64,000 nt of DNA from Todiramphus chloris collaris (lineage: Eukaryota > Chordata > Aves > Coraciiformes > Alcedinidae): the NCBI GenBank assembly GCA_025345505.1, contig JANVCC010000040.1, positions 12,120,023 to 12,184,022 on the forward strand. The letters run 5' to 3'. Shown here in pieces: positions 13,886-27,418 of this stretch. Under the pieces are notes generated by a model that worked only from the letters and a program-made list of their open reading frames with translations, did not search any database and had not been told where the DNA came from. A program made the translations under genes and the position numbers. How positions within the stretch are numbered: position 1 is the stretch's first letter; each line of letters starts with the position of its first letter.

Positions 13886-15302
13886 AAACCATTGTGGAAA
13901 ATATTTAAGGCTTCGGATAGGAACATAGGCTAGAACTATTAATACCAAATTGATGGGAATGCCTAAGTAAGAACATGCTTCTACAATTCAGGCTGTAAAA
14001 CAAGAGAATGACCCAGGTGGTTTCTAACGGGGATACTGTTATTAACACATCAGGATCTCTTGGAGTATTGCTCCAAGAGCAAGCTGGTGCATGAATGTGG
14101 TGTTGACCAGACTGCACTCTCTTCCCCACACCATCAGTGATAACATTAGGTAGGAAAGGAGTCCACTACCTCTTCTGCTCTTATGTCTCTTGGTATACAG
14201 AAAAATTCGTCTCGATGCTGAGCTGTGTACAGCCAAGTACAGCAGCACAAGGAAAGTAAGCATCATTATAACCAAAATCTTATTCTCTAGGTATCTTTGT
14301 TGTAGATTTAAACGTGAGGCAGTTCCTTAAAGAAAAGTTACAGAACAACTTTTTTAGCGTGACCTAAGTGTTCACATTAACTAGGGCTAAGATATCTGAC
14401 CTACTTGGTATAATTAAATGGCTAATACGAAGCCACAATTCACTACAGAAAACCAATCAGCAAACAGGTGAAGACCTCAACCGCTCAGCTCTTCAACTTA
14501 CAGCGTGGCCTCGCACAGTGTCGCTGGCACGGCCAAGACAAAACTTTAGAGTGTGTAAGGAAGAACAATAGGCCAAGAACAGAAAATTCCGTAGTACGGC
14601 TTAAGGAGTTGCATGAATGCATGTGATGAAATATTGGTTTAATCTACTCAAGAGTCTGCTCTTGCCACTAATGCCGATACTTCAAGACCCTTCCTAATAA
14701 TTATAAATGTGACTAACTCAAAAAAATAATTAAGGGTAAAATCACATAAGGATTACTAACATATTCAGACTGTGTTAAGTTATTGAAGAAGAGTGCTGGC
14801 GTAGGGACTGGATTTTAAAAGCTTGCACATGGATTGATACACTAATAACTGACAGACTTGAAAAACCATATTAAGCACTTAATGCAAAAACTTTCATAGT
14901 GAATAGATTTCCAAAAAAAGCCTAGCCATGCTGCCAAAACCAAGTATAGTGATTTACATGTCCCTGGTAAATATTCTGAAAGATTGTTTACAGCATCAGT
15001 AGCACATATTCTGATAAAACCTGGTGATATTTTGTGCTTACTCAGCAAAAATACTGTCTCAAAGCCTAACTGGCACTCAACAAGTACTTGAGCACTGCTG
15101 AGAAAATATTTGATGAAGGGGCCAATACCCTTACAAAACAGGTAAAGAAACATTAAAACTATGAACTAAGACAGATCACTGACCCATGAAACACCTCACT
15201 GAAGCTTCATGTAAAGCTTGTTACAAAATGTTACCTTCCAAAAAAACAAGTAGACATCTGTAAAAAGTACCATCACAAGGCTGGCCCAACAGACCAAGTC
15301 TG

Positions 15303-15360
15303 ATGTGTGTTTTGGTTTTTTGTTTGGTTGGTTTGGGTTTATTTTTTGTTTGTTTTTTTA
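15303..15360. repeat. T/G-rich low-complexity tract
   Basis: TTTTGG, TTTGGTTGG and T7 runs, the complement of the A/C-rich tracts found elsewhere in the window. No flanking element is visible. Confidence 0.75.
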
Positions 15361-15753
15361 AATTCTCCTCCTCCGCACTGAGTTACGTGTCTTCAGAATT
15401 ACTTAGCAGGATGGAAAAATGCAATTGAAGTAATCATATTTATGATGAGAGGTTTCTTTTCTCCTGCTTTACTCTAAAGGCTGCTGCTAACTCTGCTTTT
15501 GTTTCAACATTTTAGATTTGAAAAATGGAAGCAATAAGGACATGAATTCAAAGACATGTTATGCATGTTCACTTTAAAGGACTCCTCAGTACTGTTCAGT
15601 TATCAATGGACAAAACCTCTACTTCCATGCTCAAGGTTTTAAGCATAAGCAGTTTCGTTTCAAAGAAAGAGAAAACTCAAACATGAAGGTAAGGGCAAGT
15701 TTAAGTGTTTTAATGACCAAGGGATTGACTGTTCATGCTCTGCACCTGGCTGG

Positions 15754-15773
15754 AAAAATAAATAAATAAATAA
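15754..15773 (+). repeat. (AAAT)n microsatellite
   Basis: About five AAAT units in tandem, directly visible. Confidence 0.85.
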
Positions 15774-16599
15774 GAAATACAATTTCTGTGCTTTATTTCT
15801 TTTCATTGAAGTTATTCTTACTATATGCCAGAGTCTTCAGCAATTAAAAACAAAAACACCGTGGATAGCAAGGTATTCCATGTATGCAAAGAATGTTTAA
15901 AAGTTACTTTTTCAGGGATTTAACTGTATATACATCAAATCAAGGCAGCTGCCATAACAGAACAATTGATACATTCATGCTGTGAGTTAAGAACTCTAAT
16001 TACTGGAACAGAACCCCTTTTCAGTCTTGCCAGCTTATGTATTAATTTATTCTGGATTTCTTTGGGGCTTTTAATGTTATATCCGTTAATAACAGAGAAA
16101 GGTTATATGTTGTTCTTTTACTCCTGATTATTAGAAATGTAAAGCACAACATGAGCCAGAAACTGCAGTCAAGAATAACAAAAGTTGAGCCTACAGCTTT
16201 AAGGAAAAAAAAATAAAATCCTCTAAGCAATTAGTGATTATCTCAGAACACTCAGAGAGGATGAAGCATCCCAGAGGAACAAAAAGCAATAACTGTCTTC
16301 ACAAAGTGAGGGGTAAGGGAGGAAAAAGAAATTAATAGACCTGTTGCCTTAACTCTGATATCAAATGACATGGAACCAATTTTTAAACATCAATTTAGTG
16401 ACGATAAGAAAGGAAGATAAGGAACAGTCAACATAGATTTGTTATAAGTGAATTAAGAACCAATTCAGATTTGTTTCTCTGGCTAAGAGGTACACGGTAC
16501 TCATGGAAAGGATTTCAACACAGTGTACCAGATCATCTGTTTTAAAAAAAATTAAATGTTCACCATGAAAAGATAATGAAAAGATGCCTGGCCCACGGC

Positions 16600-17128
16600 A
16601 GGGCTAACAACTCATTCCTGACTCTGCACTGGTGAGACCACATCTGAAGTAGTGTGTTCAGTCCTGGGCTCCCTGGTTCTACAGGGACAGGGAAATACTA
16701 GAGAGAGTTCAACTGAGGCTACACAGATGATAAAGGGACTGTCACATCTCTCTGCTGAGGAAAGGCTGAGAGCCCTGGGGCTGTTCAGCCTGGAGAAGAG
16801 AAGCCTGAGAGGGGAGCTGATGAATGGTTACAAATCTCTGCAGGGTGGGGGGCAAGGAGAAGGGGCCAGGCTCTTTTCAGTGGTGCCCTGGGATAGGACA
16901 AGAGGCACTGCTAGCAAGGGGAAACACAGGAAGTGCCATCTCAACATGAGGAGAAACTTCTTCCCTCCAGGCTGCCCAGAGAGGCTGTGGAGTCTCCTTC
17001 TCTGGAGAATTTCCAGCCCCCCCTGGATCTGTTCCTGTGTGGGCTGCCCTGGGTGACCCTGCACTGGCAGGGGTTTGGACTCCATAATTTCCAGAGGTCC
17101 TTTCCAACCCCCACCATTCTGTGATTCC
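16600..17128 (+). mobile_element. CR1 LINE, 5'-truncated, sense on plus strand
   Basis: This is a typical CR1 3' portion: the C-terminal end of ORF2 (reading GAGGAAAGGCTGAG, then CTGTTCAGCCTGGAGAAG, then AACATGAGGAGAAACTT) followed by the 3' untranslated region and the terminal CCATTCTGTGATTCC. The frame is broken by stop codons, so the copy is inactive. The 5' edge is soft: recognisable CR1 begins about 16620. Several open frames on both strands here (16652-17173) are only shadows of the repeat. The GC content is higher than in the flanks, as expected for the element. Confidence 0.92.
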
Positions 17129-17230
17129 AAGTGACTGCACTACTGTGCAGACCTTACAAGCCATGTCTCCCAAAGCCCAGCCTGGGCTTTAAACACCCGG
17201 CGTTGTTTGCCATGTACTTTAAGTAGCTCA

Positions 17231-17283
17231 GAGTCACAGAATGGCAGGGGTTGGAAGGGCTCTTTGTTAACATCTTCTGGACA
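17231..17283 (-). mobile_element. CR1 LINE 3'-end fragment, antisense
   Basis: Starts with GAGTCACAGAATGGCAGGGG and TTGGAAGGG, the reverse complement of the CR1 terminus, then loses similarity after about 50 bases. It lies about 100 bases after the end of the plus-strand CR1, so the two copies are tail to tail. Confidence 0.75.
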
Positions 17284-18542
17284 TACAAAGCTGTGTCAGT
17301 CTCCATAGGCAGTTTAGCACTGTGCAAATACTGCTGTCTGATTTCAGAACATACACAAAAAAAATCAGGTACTTGATTACACTTATTTTTCACCCACAGA
17401 AGCCTCATTTGGAGAGCTATTTCCAGAGATAAAGACTCGACACCTTCTCTGAGGGATGCAACCCCCATCTCTTTATTGCACTGCAAAGCTGGCTAGCAGA
17501 TGTAAAGCACCTTTCTCCTACTGTGCTGTACACCCAGTCTGCACATTACAGGCTCACATAACTCCTGCTGGAAAACGTCCTAGCTACTATTTATTTGCTT
17601 AATTCACAAATTAAAATTTTCAAGTAAAATATAAAAATACCATTACCTTGCTCAACCTAAGCACACGTTCAATATATATTTCCAGGCTATTATTAGTACA
17701 TCTAGTTATTCAGAAACCACAAGACATAAAAAGTGAATTTCTAGGTTAGCACAGCATGCCTTTGGGTAGCATTATATAGACTGAGAAGTGAAATAATCAT
17801 CATAAAAATACATGGCCTGCCGTGCAGATGTTACTTTAACAAAATGAACTCTGTATTTAAAAATCAGGGAAAATTAAAAAAAAAAAAAAGAAATTAACAG
17901 TATTTGAGTAAACATGCAATGACATCACTACCACAGCTTTAATAGCCCTCAAATCTCTAACAATGCTACATTAGGTCATATGCCATTTATCTGACTTTTC
18001 TACCATGAACATCATTGCTGGATTTTGTCATTAATTTCACTGTAGTTTTAGGACTTCTGTCAGTGTAGACATTATTTACAAACACCTATGTATTATTTAG
18101 AATGCCTAAAGCAATCACTAAATAAACAAAACCCTGAAAAACAATAAAACACAAAAACCCACAACCCAACTCATACATATCAAACACATATAGCAACTAT
18201 CTGTGATGTACACATTTGGAAGGTAAAGACCTCAAGCTTATTTTCTCCTTTTTGAAGAGCCTTGAGAATAGAACTAAAATGAACAGAAATTATGCTATCC
18301 CATTTTCATATACCTTTATTTCATAGCCATATGCTACATGCAACATAGAACTGTCCTTGCTGTTGTTAGTAGTACTTATACAGCAAGCATACTGCAGAAG
18401 AACAAATGTTTTCCATAATTAATTCACACTGTTGCATGTGGTTTGCTGCTTAGCTATTGATAAAAACATTTAATTTAATAAAATTGAACTTTTTCCTCTG
18501 TATTCCTGCTCCACATTCTATTGTCACTAATTACAGCACCTT

Positions 18543-18567
18543 CACTCTCTCTCTCACACACACACAG
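18543..18567. repeat. (CT)n(CA)n compound microsatellite
   Basis: About six CT units run directly into about six CA units. Potentially polymorphic. Confidence 0.85.
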
Positions 18568-20639
18568 GGAAAGCTGCCAAGCAAGTCCCTCTGGAGCCAA
18601 TGCCATGGCTACTTTTCAGATTACTAGGATGGAACGTGTAAACTGCACTGCCAACTACCCCATCCAGAGGGATTAAGAGTGTAATTTCAGAATCAGTCTC
18701 AGATGAGTCAGGCTGAAGTCCTCTTGCCCCACTCTGATACCTCACAGTCAAGCCATCCCTGCTGGCAGCTAAGTCACCTTATACTCTACTGTTGCCAAAG
18801 TCAAACTGTGAATGCTTATGTTTAAGCTGGGCACCAAAATATTTTAGCACTGAAGTTCCTTGTTTATAACCAGAGTATTTGATTAATATTTCAATTAGAT
18901 CTTGCAGTTCTCAACAAGAGTTCAGAAAAACTGCATTTTTGGCATAGTTACAGATAGATAATTGTTAACCCAATGGAATATGCTGCATCTGCAAAACCTT
19001 CTATCACCTTGGTCTGTTAATGCTCATTTAGCCACACTTGTACTCAGCTATTTCAGTAACTTTTCCTTATTTCTCATTAGCTCATCAGATGTCAAAAAAA
19101 AGCCAAATAATCCCCTCGCTTTTGCACTTTAAACATCTGACGTTTCTTGAGATATATATTTGTGAAACTAAAAGAAATAAAAACCAGGCATTTATGGAAA
19201 GTCATCTTTGGTCATAGTTTGCTCATGCAGATACAAAAGCCACCTTAAACTCAACTGGAATGCTTCAGTCAGAAGGGCATTTGTTCCTGTTTTACCTGTA
19301 ACAGCAGTGTGTTTTGTTGGTCAGTTCCATCCAGTGTACCATGAAGAGGGAAAAAATCCCAGTCACGACTCCACATTAATAGCAAAGCCACCTTGTAGTT
19401 GCATCACTACTTTCACAAATGACATATCTCTTATGGTACCTGTCCTTTTAGACATGCATAACAGTTCTACCACAAAGCTCAGGCAGCAGCTCTCTTACTC
19501 CTGAATGGCCTTTCTGTGTGGCATTGCTCATGAAGAGACACCTCAATCACATTTCCAGGCTCTTCCATTACTTCACACGGCCCCTAGCACCTTGCCACTC
19601 TAACCCTAACCACCTACACTCTGCAAACTCAAGCAGCAGCTAAGAGAGTTTCCCCGTGAGGAATTATTTTGAAACACTGTCAGAGTGGACTCCCACCACG
19701 ATAGCTAATTTCACTGAATGCAAAGTTCTCTGCCCAAGTTAAAGCTTGTCATTTCATGCAGTGGAAAGATGACCTCACCCACCAGATTCCTGTTGTCACT
19801 GCACAGACTCGGAAAGCTCTGTAACTAAGGACTACTACTGCTGTATACCTGTAGCACAGAGATGTAGTATAGGTAGCTTTTTGTCTTCCACATACAAGTA
19901 CAATCAAGAAAAGAACTAATAAAGAGTAAGGAAAAGATAGGAAGAGAAACCAGTAGAGAGGTAATTCTGCATACTAAGAGAATATTATTCTACTGATCTA
20001 ACAATCACATTTTATTTCCTCTCTGTTTGCAGAAAAACAAATTTAAATTCAATCTTAGGTCCCACTGCAGGATAAACATACACTAGAGAAACTAAAACCA
20101 AATACAGGCTCTCTTATGATGGGCAAATGTATGTAATGTCACCAGAAAGGAAGAGATTATGACAAAAGAACCCCTCACAACAGCAAAAAAAAACCTGACC
20201 AGAAAGGAGGAGGAAATAGGGCTTTTTTCATTATGCTGAAGGATATTCTTTTCACCAAAAAGTTCTGGTAAATTTAATAACAGACAGCCTATCAAAATAA
20301 TGTTCCTATATTAAATGTAAGATTACAATTATCTCTTTTCTGGAATTATTGTTTGAAACTTGTTTCAGAATATTTGCATAGAATCTCATTTTTTTTCCAG
20401 TAGAAATTCAGTAAGGACAAACATTAAGGCTACAATAGCTGGCCGTATCTCATCACAGCAAGGCACAGCTCATCACATTTCCAAAAGCCCATCAAATTCA
20501 AATCAGGGGCATGACGAGCAAAATAATAATGCTGAATATTTAAGATGTCACTATTCAAATGAAATTTAATTTCACTTTTTCTAGAATATTCTCTTCTATC
20601 TTGTGAAAATAAAGAAAATTCCATACTACCTCGTTAAAG

Positions 20640-20690
20640 GAAAAAAACCCCAACAAAACAAAACAACTAACCACAAGCAAAACCAAAGAT
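20640..20690. repeat. A/C-rich low-complexity tract
   Basis: A-runs broken by C (AAAAAACCCCAACAAAACAAAACAAC), the same type as at 5.2 kb. Confidence 0.7.
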
Positions 20691-21449
20691 ACTGGCAAGT
20701 TAGCAGCATTTGCAAAATGCAGAGATGAAGAGGAGACAAAACAGTCATCAGCAGAAGTGATGATTCCCAATTCAAGCTCCTCTCCAGCTGTTCAGATGTG
20801 TACATACAGAGAATAAAACTGTAAGGCTGGTTTTCCTTCCTTGGGGAATTGCTCTCTTTTCCCCCACTGCAAACACCACTTTAAACAATTGTCATGTCTG
20901 AAGATCTCTTTGCCTGTCCTCTACCCTTTCTGTAACAAAGTGTACTATAAAGCTCAAACTAGAGCAGTGTTAAGTACAGAAAAATTGTCACTGAATCTTT
21001 TTTTTTAAGTCTTTACAAAGTTTCTTCATATGGCATCCATTTAAAAACACAGAAAAACAAAGCATGTGTCCTTTTTAACCCCTTGAAGTAATATCTTACT
21101 ATTATCTGATCAGGTCAGTCAACCTGAAGGCGTTATCAAGAAGAAAAAGAAGGCATTATCAATATCCTTAACTCACCATGTTCATCGAGTATAAACTTAC
21201 ATTGTTTTAAGAAAAGGCAAACTAATATAATGTGACTAAGGACACACATGCAATTAGTTCAAAGAATATCCTTGTTGGTTGGAACGTCTCATGAATTTTC
21301 TCTATCTACTTTAATAGTCCTTTATTGAATAGTTTGAACACAGCAGGAAATTCTGTACGTAAGCAAGCAGTACTTTTTCATCAGCATCTACAGAGGACCT
21401 GAACCTTTATGGGAGCTGCAGAGCAGTTGAGGTAATAGACATTAACTGC

Positions 21450-21890
21450 TTGAAGAAGTCCAGCACAGAGCCACAAAGACGAAGGGAGTGGAGCATCTCC
21501 CTTCTGAGGAAAGGCTGAGGGAGCTAAGGCTCTTTAGCTTGGAGGAGACTGAGGGGGACCTCAGTAACGTTTATAAGTATGTGAAGGGCGAGTGTCAGGA
21601 AGATGGATCCAGACTCTTCTCAGTGATGTCCAATGACAGGACAAGGGGCAATGGGTGCAAGCTGGAACATAGGAAGTTCCCTGTAAATATAAGGAGAAAC
21701 TTTTTCACTGTGAGGGTGAGAACACTGGAACGGGCTGCCCAGGGAGGGTGTGGAGTCTCCCTGGCAATTCCAAACCCACCTGGATGTGTTCCTGAGTGAC
21801 CTGACCTAGGTGACCCTGAGCTGGCAGGTGGGTTGGATGAGATGACCTTCTGAGGTCCCTTCCAATCCCTAACATTCTGTGATTCTGTGA
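21450..21890 (+). mobile_element. CR1 LINE, 5'-truncated, sense on plus strand
   Basis: Begins near AGTCCAGCACAGAGCCAC and continues through GGAGTGGAGCATCTCCC, GAGGAAAGGCTGAGGGAGCT, AACGTTTATAAGTATGTGAA and AGGAGAAACTTTTTCACTGT to the tail AACATTCTGTGATTCTGTGA. This is the last part of ORF2 plus the 3' end. The tail keeps two 8-base units, unlike the copy at 16.6 kb, and the internal wording differs, so the two copies belong to different subfamilies. The 103-codon frame 21488-21799 is part of this repeat. Confidence 0.93.
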
Positions 21891-24800
21891 ATAGGCTGTT
21901 TCAAGACAGCCTATTACAGAAAGAGAGGTACACTAGCAAGGTAAAGGACTAACCTAAATGACATCTCTAAGAAAGGGACCTTCTTTTCAAGGGAACAACA
22001 GAATTAGGTACAAACAGAAGTGTGCAAATTTTTATGATTCTACTAGTGTTTGTTGAAAATGTAGGATATTGAAAAAAAGGGCTCGTCCTCTACACAATAT
22101 CGATTTCTTGCAGTGAACTCTGACACATTCAATATCTTACTGTCTTCTGGAAATTTTAATATAAATAGGAAAGTCTGAAAAAGCAGACAGATGTATGGAT
22201 TTAGAGTAAGGAAGATCAGCTAAGGCCTAATCCTCCAGTTTTAGCATTTGAATGAACGCAGCCTCTCCTGTTTTAGCACGCCGTCCCTGGGTGTGCCAGA
22301 GACAGGACTTGGATGAAAGAACACATTTGTTCACATAAAGCACGTGCAAATGGACGATCCTAGTTGCATTCTATGAAGAGTACGCACATACGTAAAGCAC
22401 ATGAAAAACTGGGATGAAGTATGCAAGTGACGACTTCCATAAATATTAAAGAATCAATAAGAACAACTTCATTAACGCAAGGTTTGCACCTGAAGATTCC
22501 TCCCATTACTGTAGCAGAAAAGTTCTAAGCATGCCACCATTTACCACAACATTCCCCTTTCCCAGTTTCATACGGGTCTACTCTGCCTCTGCCATATGGA
22601 TGCTTGACATGAACAAAATTCCAAGTGGAGACCATCACTCTGTTTTCTCCAGCCTTGGAATGGTCTATTGGCCACACCGCTCCCTTATTAACTTCTGAGA
22701 CATCGTGATATTCTAACCTAGAAACCTCAGGGCTTCTCTAACAGTCCACAGAACATTCATTAATCCAGCCCTTCCTCGTATACGCCTAGAATTGTATTCT
22801 GAAATACAGTAAAAATATTGTTAGAGGAGTTCACTGGTGAAGATTAGAGTTAGTTGGAAAACCCAGCTGTCACAGTTCATTATTTTCAACAGATTCCATG
22901 ACAGCCTGCCAGAATTTGCCTTACAAATTGTTCCATGCTGCCTTGAGAGAGAAAAACTCCAGAAAATGCAAACTCCACCTTACCTTCCGAAGGCACCAGC
23001 TGATGTGAGAACCTGACAGACTGCTCAGGATTCGTGCCGAGTAGGCATGAAACTGTTGAGAATTTCATTTCTTACCAAAAAATGGTGTGCTTTGGGCAGA
23101 GAAATGTTATAGAGATTTCCACTTTCCACAAAATTTAAAAACAACCTGACTGTTTTGCAAGTAGATTAAGTTCAAAGAGCTAGCTGCAGATTTTGACTAG
23201 CTCAGTGAACATCCTATGTTTTCTGTTCTTGGTTGTCTGGAAATTGCAATAATCAGTAACATTTAGAGACATTCTTTATCAAGCTTGGTGAACTAAACAG
23301 GGCCTACCATTTGTTAATGCAAATGCAGATACAACTGATTACATCTACTCTGGAAAAAAAAGAAGAATGGCAGAGGAATAAAGCCCTGATAATGGCAGGA
23401 ATGTTTCTCTCCTCAAGCCACTGTTTTATTAATATAAAAGCAGGGCAATCAACATTTTTCATGTAAAGTGGCATATAAGAAAGTGAGAAATACAGACTCT
23501 CTCGATAATCTTTCACTTCATTTCATAGGTTCAAAATAACCTTAAGTAATCACTTTTCACCAGTAAGATCTATTTTTCTAATGGCACCTTTATGGTAAAA
23601 CAAACACACAAAAGAGCTTTCTGGAGGTTTTGGTACAGAATGACAACCACACACATCTCCAGCTGGAAGAAAGGCTTACAACACTGCGTTTCAGCGTAAT
23701 CTCAGGAACAAAGCACAGAGTCAGCAGCATTGCGTTGTGAAACAAACTGCAATTACCTTGTTAAGAAAAGGTTTTGTTCCAGTAATCCATTCTTAATTTC
23801 ATTGCGACAGTGAAAATAAACACACGAATATTTCCCAAAGCAGGAAGATTACAATGAAATACAGCAATGATGTGCCCAGGTAACAGACCTGACACATTTA
23901 CTAATAATCCAGGAGGTGCTTTGGGTTTATTTAAACAGAGATCCCAAAGAAGAATGCCCACAACTCAAACTCCTCTCCCCACTGTTTCAACTTGGTAGCA
24001 AATGCTGCACTGCATCAAAGGCTCTAATGTATCTTAAAGTAGTGGAGGAAAGGTGAGAGATCTCCCAGGTTATTGTGCAATGTAGGAAACTGGTAATTTC
24101 TGTTTAGCAGATGAAAAGTTTAAACTTAAAGCAGAGATCATACACATCGATTACATGTGAATAGTCATTCAAAGATGTCAGTCAGATGGAGCAATATATA
24201 TGACGACTTTGGTACACTGAGTTTCTAATCCATAATACAAATATCTGAAGGAGGCCCATAGAAATACTAACATCCTTCCCACTTCAGATTCATTTCCTTT
24301 TCTCCTTCCTGATGAATGCAAGTATTACCAGGAAGAAAAAGTAAAATACTACATAAGAAAGTTTCACTTGTGCAACTGAAAAAGCAAATGCAGCTTTCCC
24401 CTAGGGTAACTGTTTGTCAGCATCTATGCTGTTCAGAAAAACCAAATTGGTAAATTGTTTAAATTGGTAATAATTAGGGTAGGACAAGTGTGAGGTGAAA
24501 TTTCTGAAAAAACACAGATTACAAAAACTCCACGTTGGTAAACAGACATCGATGGCTTTTGAGACTTCTTCGTGGCACTATTCATTTATCCATTTACTGT
24601 AAGGTATTCTCTATGGCATATTTTGCATTCCTTTTCAAGTTAAGACAAAAAGGTTTGAAATACAAGTAGAAATTCTTCTCTAGGAAAGCTGTGCTGAAAA
24701 CAGTATTGGCATTACCAAAAACATCAACTACTGATTCCCTCCCAAAACCACAAATAGTTAGACTGTGAATACATTTGAACTTAAATGACTCACTCTTTCT

Positions 24801-26179
24801 GCAATAATTATTTGGAGGTTTAATAAATCTATTATCGATGGAATACTGACTAGCGAGTGAGCTCAAAATAATTCTGTCTCCCATAATCTCTTTGGAATGG
24901 CATTTTACAACATACATGTCATACCCGAGTTCTGCTGGTTCTTTATGAGATAGTTTTACACTCTTCAGTAAGGATAAAAACAGTTGGTCTACATAGAAAC
25001 CACTATGTACAGTGATTTAATTTACCATACAATTATGATCCTTCTGTTGAATTCCTTATTTATGATACATAAATCTTCAGGGACTTTCACCTTAATAAAT
25101 TATACAGAGCAGCAGATCCAAATAAAAGCAAACCACAATCACATCAACCAGCACAGAAAATTGTTCTACTTTACATGATAGAAGAAATTTTCAGCAAATG
25201 TTCTCCTAGTCTAGGTTTAAAGGTATTCATAGATTCACTTAGGGATTATGGACATGCTTACAGTTACGACACAAAGAATCTTTCTGAGAAGTCAAACATT
25301 GTTCACTGATGCCTCTGCTGCCCTACAGACAGAAATTGCTGTACTAACTCCCTCAGTCTGCATCTGAAGCTTGATTTATCCACTGCACTGGATGGGGTTC
25401 AGGTTTACATGCATTTATTTTTGCTAAGGTTAAAGAAGGGTAACAGTTTTGGAAGAAGACTGAAGGTGAAAAAAGAAGGCAAGCCGGTTCATATCTGATG
25501 TAGAATTCTGTAGTTAAGTATTAGAAACATCTATCTTGACAAAATTAAGAACTGTAAATTAAGGTACACCTACTTTGCAATGAAACGGATCAATTCCATA
25601 TTTACATCACCTTTCATGATAAAGAAATCTGCCCTTTATGATAAAGTTTCTAACTTTCCAATAGCTGGACGTGCATATACCACCCTTAAGAAAGAGGGGT
25701 GAAAGATGCAAGAATAAGTAATTATGACTGAAGAAATTTAATCCATATCCATCTCTCCAATTACTCATATTTTTGAATGAATTTCTATTTTATACTTTCT
25801 CATTTAGCATACCCCCCCACCACCTGAATTAAGCCTTCCAAAGAGGTTTTACAGTACGCATTGTGATTCCTTGCAGCATTAACCATTTTATAGAATACAG
25901 TCTCTCAAAATATGCTTGAGGTAGCCAAGGCACTCAAGAAACTTCTCAATCACCCGTGTCCAAAGTTTGTAATTCTCCCTGTTTAATTATCCCATTGCAC
26001 TGCACAAACAGAAACTGTTTTCTCCAAGTACCGCTCAAGCCATTTTGCAAATCTGCTGGCTCCTGCAAGTCAGAACGTAGCAAGCTTTACTCCATTAGTA
26101 TGACAGGTAGCGCTCCTACTAACAACTGCTTTTTACTCCCCGTGACAAATGTGCTCTGTGCCACGGCTGACGGTTGTGT

Positions 26180-26420
26180 AGTAATCAGGACTGATGGATA
26201 GGGACGCCAGCGCTGCCGGAAGTGCCCCCCATTTTAATGCAAGCGATTTGTCAAATGTGCTGCTCTCGCACTGCTGTCAGGCACAGCCAGGAAAGCACTC
26301 TGTCATCTTTCCACCAGCCAAGGTCACTTTGGCAGGGACAGGAACACTCTCCAATGAAATTATCATCTTTACTGGCTATGTGAATGGCCTGGTCTTCATG
26401 GCGTTTAGTTTATTTTAAGC
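26180..26420. other. Candidate conserved non-coding block
   Basis: The segment is more balanced in composition than its flanks and contains motif-rich text such as CCCATTTTAATGCAAGCGAT and GTCAGGCACAGCCAGGAAAG, with few simple runs. It looks like the kind of sequence kept in conserved elements of large developmental-gene introns. No coding frame is convincing (74 codons on plus, 26194-26418). The call is an impression, since no other genome was compared. Confidence 0.2.
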
Positions 26421-27121
26421 GGTCCTTAGAAATTCTTGCAAAACGTCCTTTAAAACTTAAATTAAAAGTAAAAGCGCACTGAAGCAAAAGTTGCACAACT
26501 AGTTAACAATACAAATCTGGAGTGTCAGAAAACCTCTACAACGGCAAAGTCACTCTCAATTCACATCCTAAACTGCAGAGCTGTATGCTAAAACCTTCAC
26601 ATACTGTAAATGCATTATCTTTAATTTGAGTGGTCATTCATCCCATGACTGTAACGCAAATCCACATTTACTCTTTTAGTGACCACAGAAAAATGACTCT
26701 CTTTTTCTGTGGCCTATCATCACTTCACATCAAGAGAAACTCAGTGAAAAAAGGGATGTTGGAAAGTCAAGAAATCAAAAAAGGCAGATATTGTTTATAT
26801 TTTCGGTAGAAATTGATCTAGCCCAAGAATGGCTGTCTCATAGAAAACATGTTGAAAAGCCACCAGGACATTTGACTAGTCTTTCTTTAAAGGCCTCCTA
26901 CTTTTCTTGTGACCATTTATTTAATAAAAATTTGGATCGGGTAGTGATCTCAATGTGCTGTGAAAAATGTAAACATGCCTTCTGTGCCAGAAGGCCTTTG
27001 GCTGCAAACTGTGCCTTGGCATTACTATAAGCATAGAAAGTAAGTAATGACTAAATATCTGCATAGTTAAGATTGTCAGAAACACTATTCTAGGTCATAT
27101 TTCTGGGAAGCTTCAAAAAAA

Positions 27122-27418
27122 ATGAGCGTGCAGCATCTAGGAATACAGATAAGGGAAAATACAATTTCTTGCGAAGGAAGAACTCATGCTGTTTCTTCCA
27201 CTGAAATCTTGAGTATCAATACGTTAGACAAAGAGAGTCATCCTACAATCGAGGATGAAGCTTCTGCTGCTACGAGCTCGTATCAAAATAATGAATGTTT
27301 AAAACTCCAAAATTCCCTCTTCTGCAGGTACAGTAGAGAACAGCAGAAAGATATCCCCAAACCCTGTGTTTCTTTAGAAATTGGTATCACCACAGAAAAG
27401 TCAACCGAGCCTTTGTGA
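27122..27418 (+). other. Protein-like open frame, unidentified; possible exon or chance
   Basis: A 98-codon frame starts at an ATG and holds balanced, charged text (for example DKESHPTIEDEASAATSS at about residues 56-73) unlike the hydrophobic frames that AT-rich DNA usually gives. A good splice-donor match, TCTGCAG/GTACAG, lies inside it near 27326-27329. No convincing acceptor with a pyrimidine tract lies directly upstream and no family is recognised. It is on the strand opposite to the candidate exon at 48.2 kb. It may be an exon of another transcript, a decayed copy, or chance. Confidence 0.2.

Larger units (their letters stand above)
13890..16590. other. AT-rich stretch without recognisable genes
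   Basis: Open frames are up to 103 codons (minus strand, 14842-15153) with no recognised family. It holds a T/G-rich tract and an AAAT microsatellite, listed separately. Confidence 0.5.
17290..21445. other. AT-rich stretch without recognisable genes
   Basis: Nothing above about 100 codons. It holds an A14 run near 17876-17889, an A/C-rich tract near 18121-18170 and a CT/CA microsatellite at 18543-18567. A minus-strand open frame at 18554-18751 (65 codons) looks somewhat protein-like, but it begins beside the microsatellite, lacks clear splice sites and has no recognised family. Confidence 0.5.

Noticed and set aside
16652-17173. Four open frames of 63-134 codons on both strands
   Set aside because: They lie inside a CR1 copy and reflect its decayed ORF2 and untranslated end.
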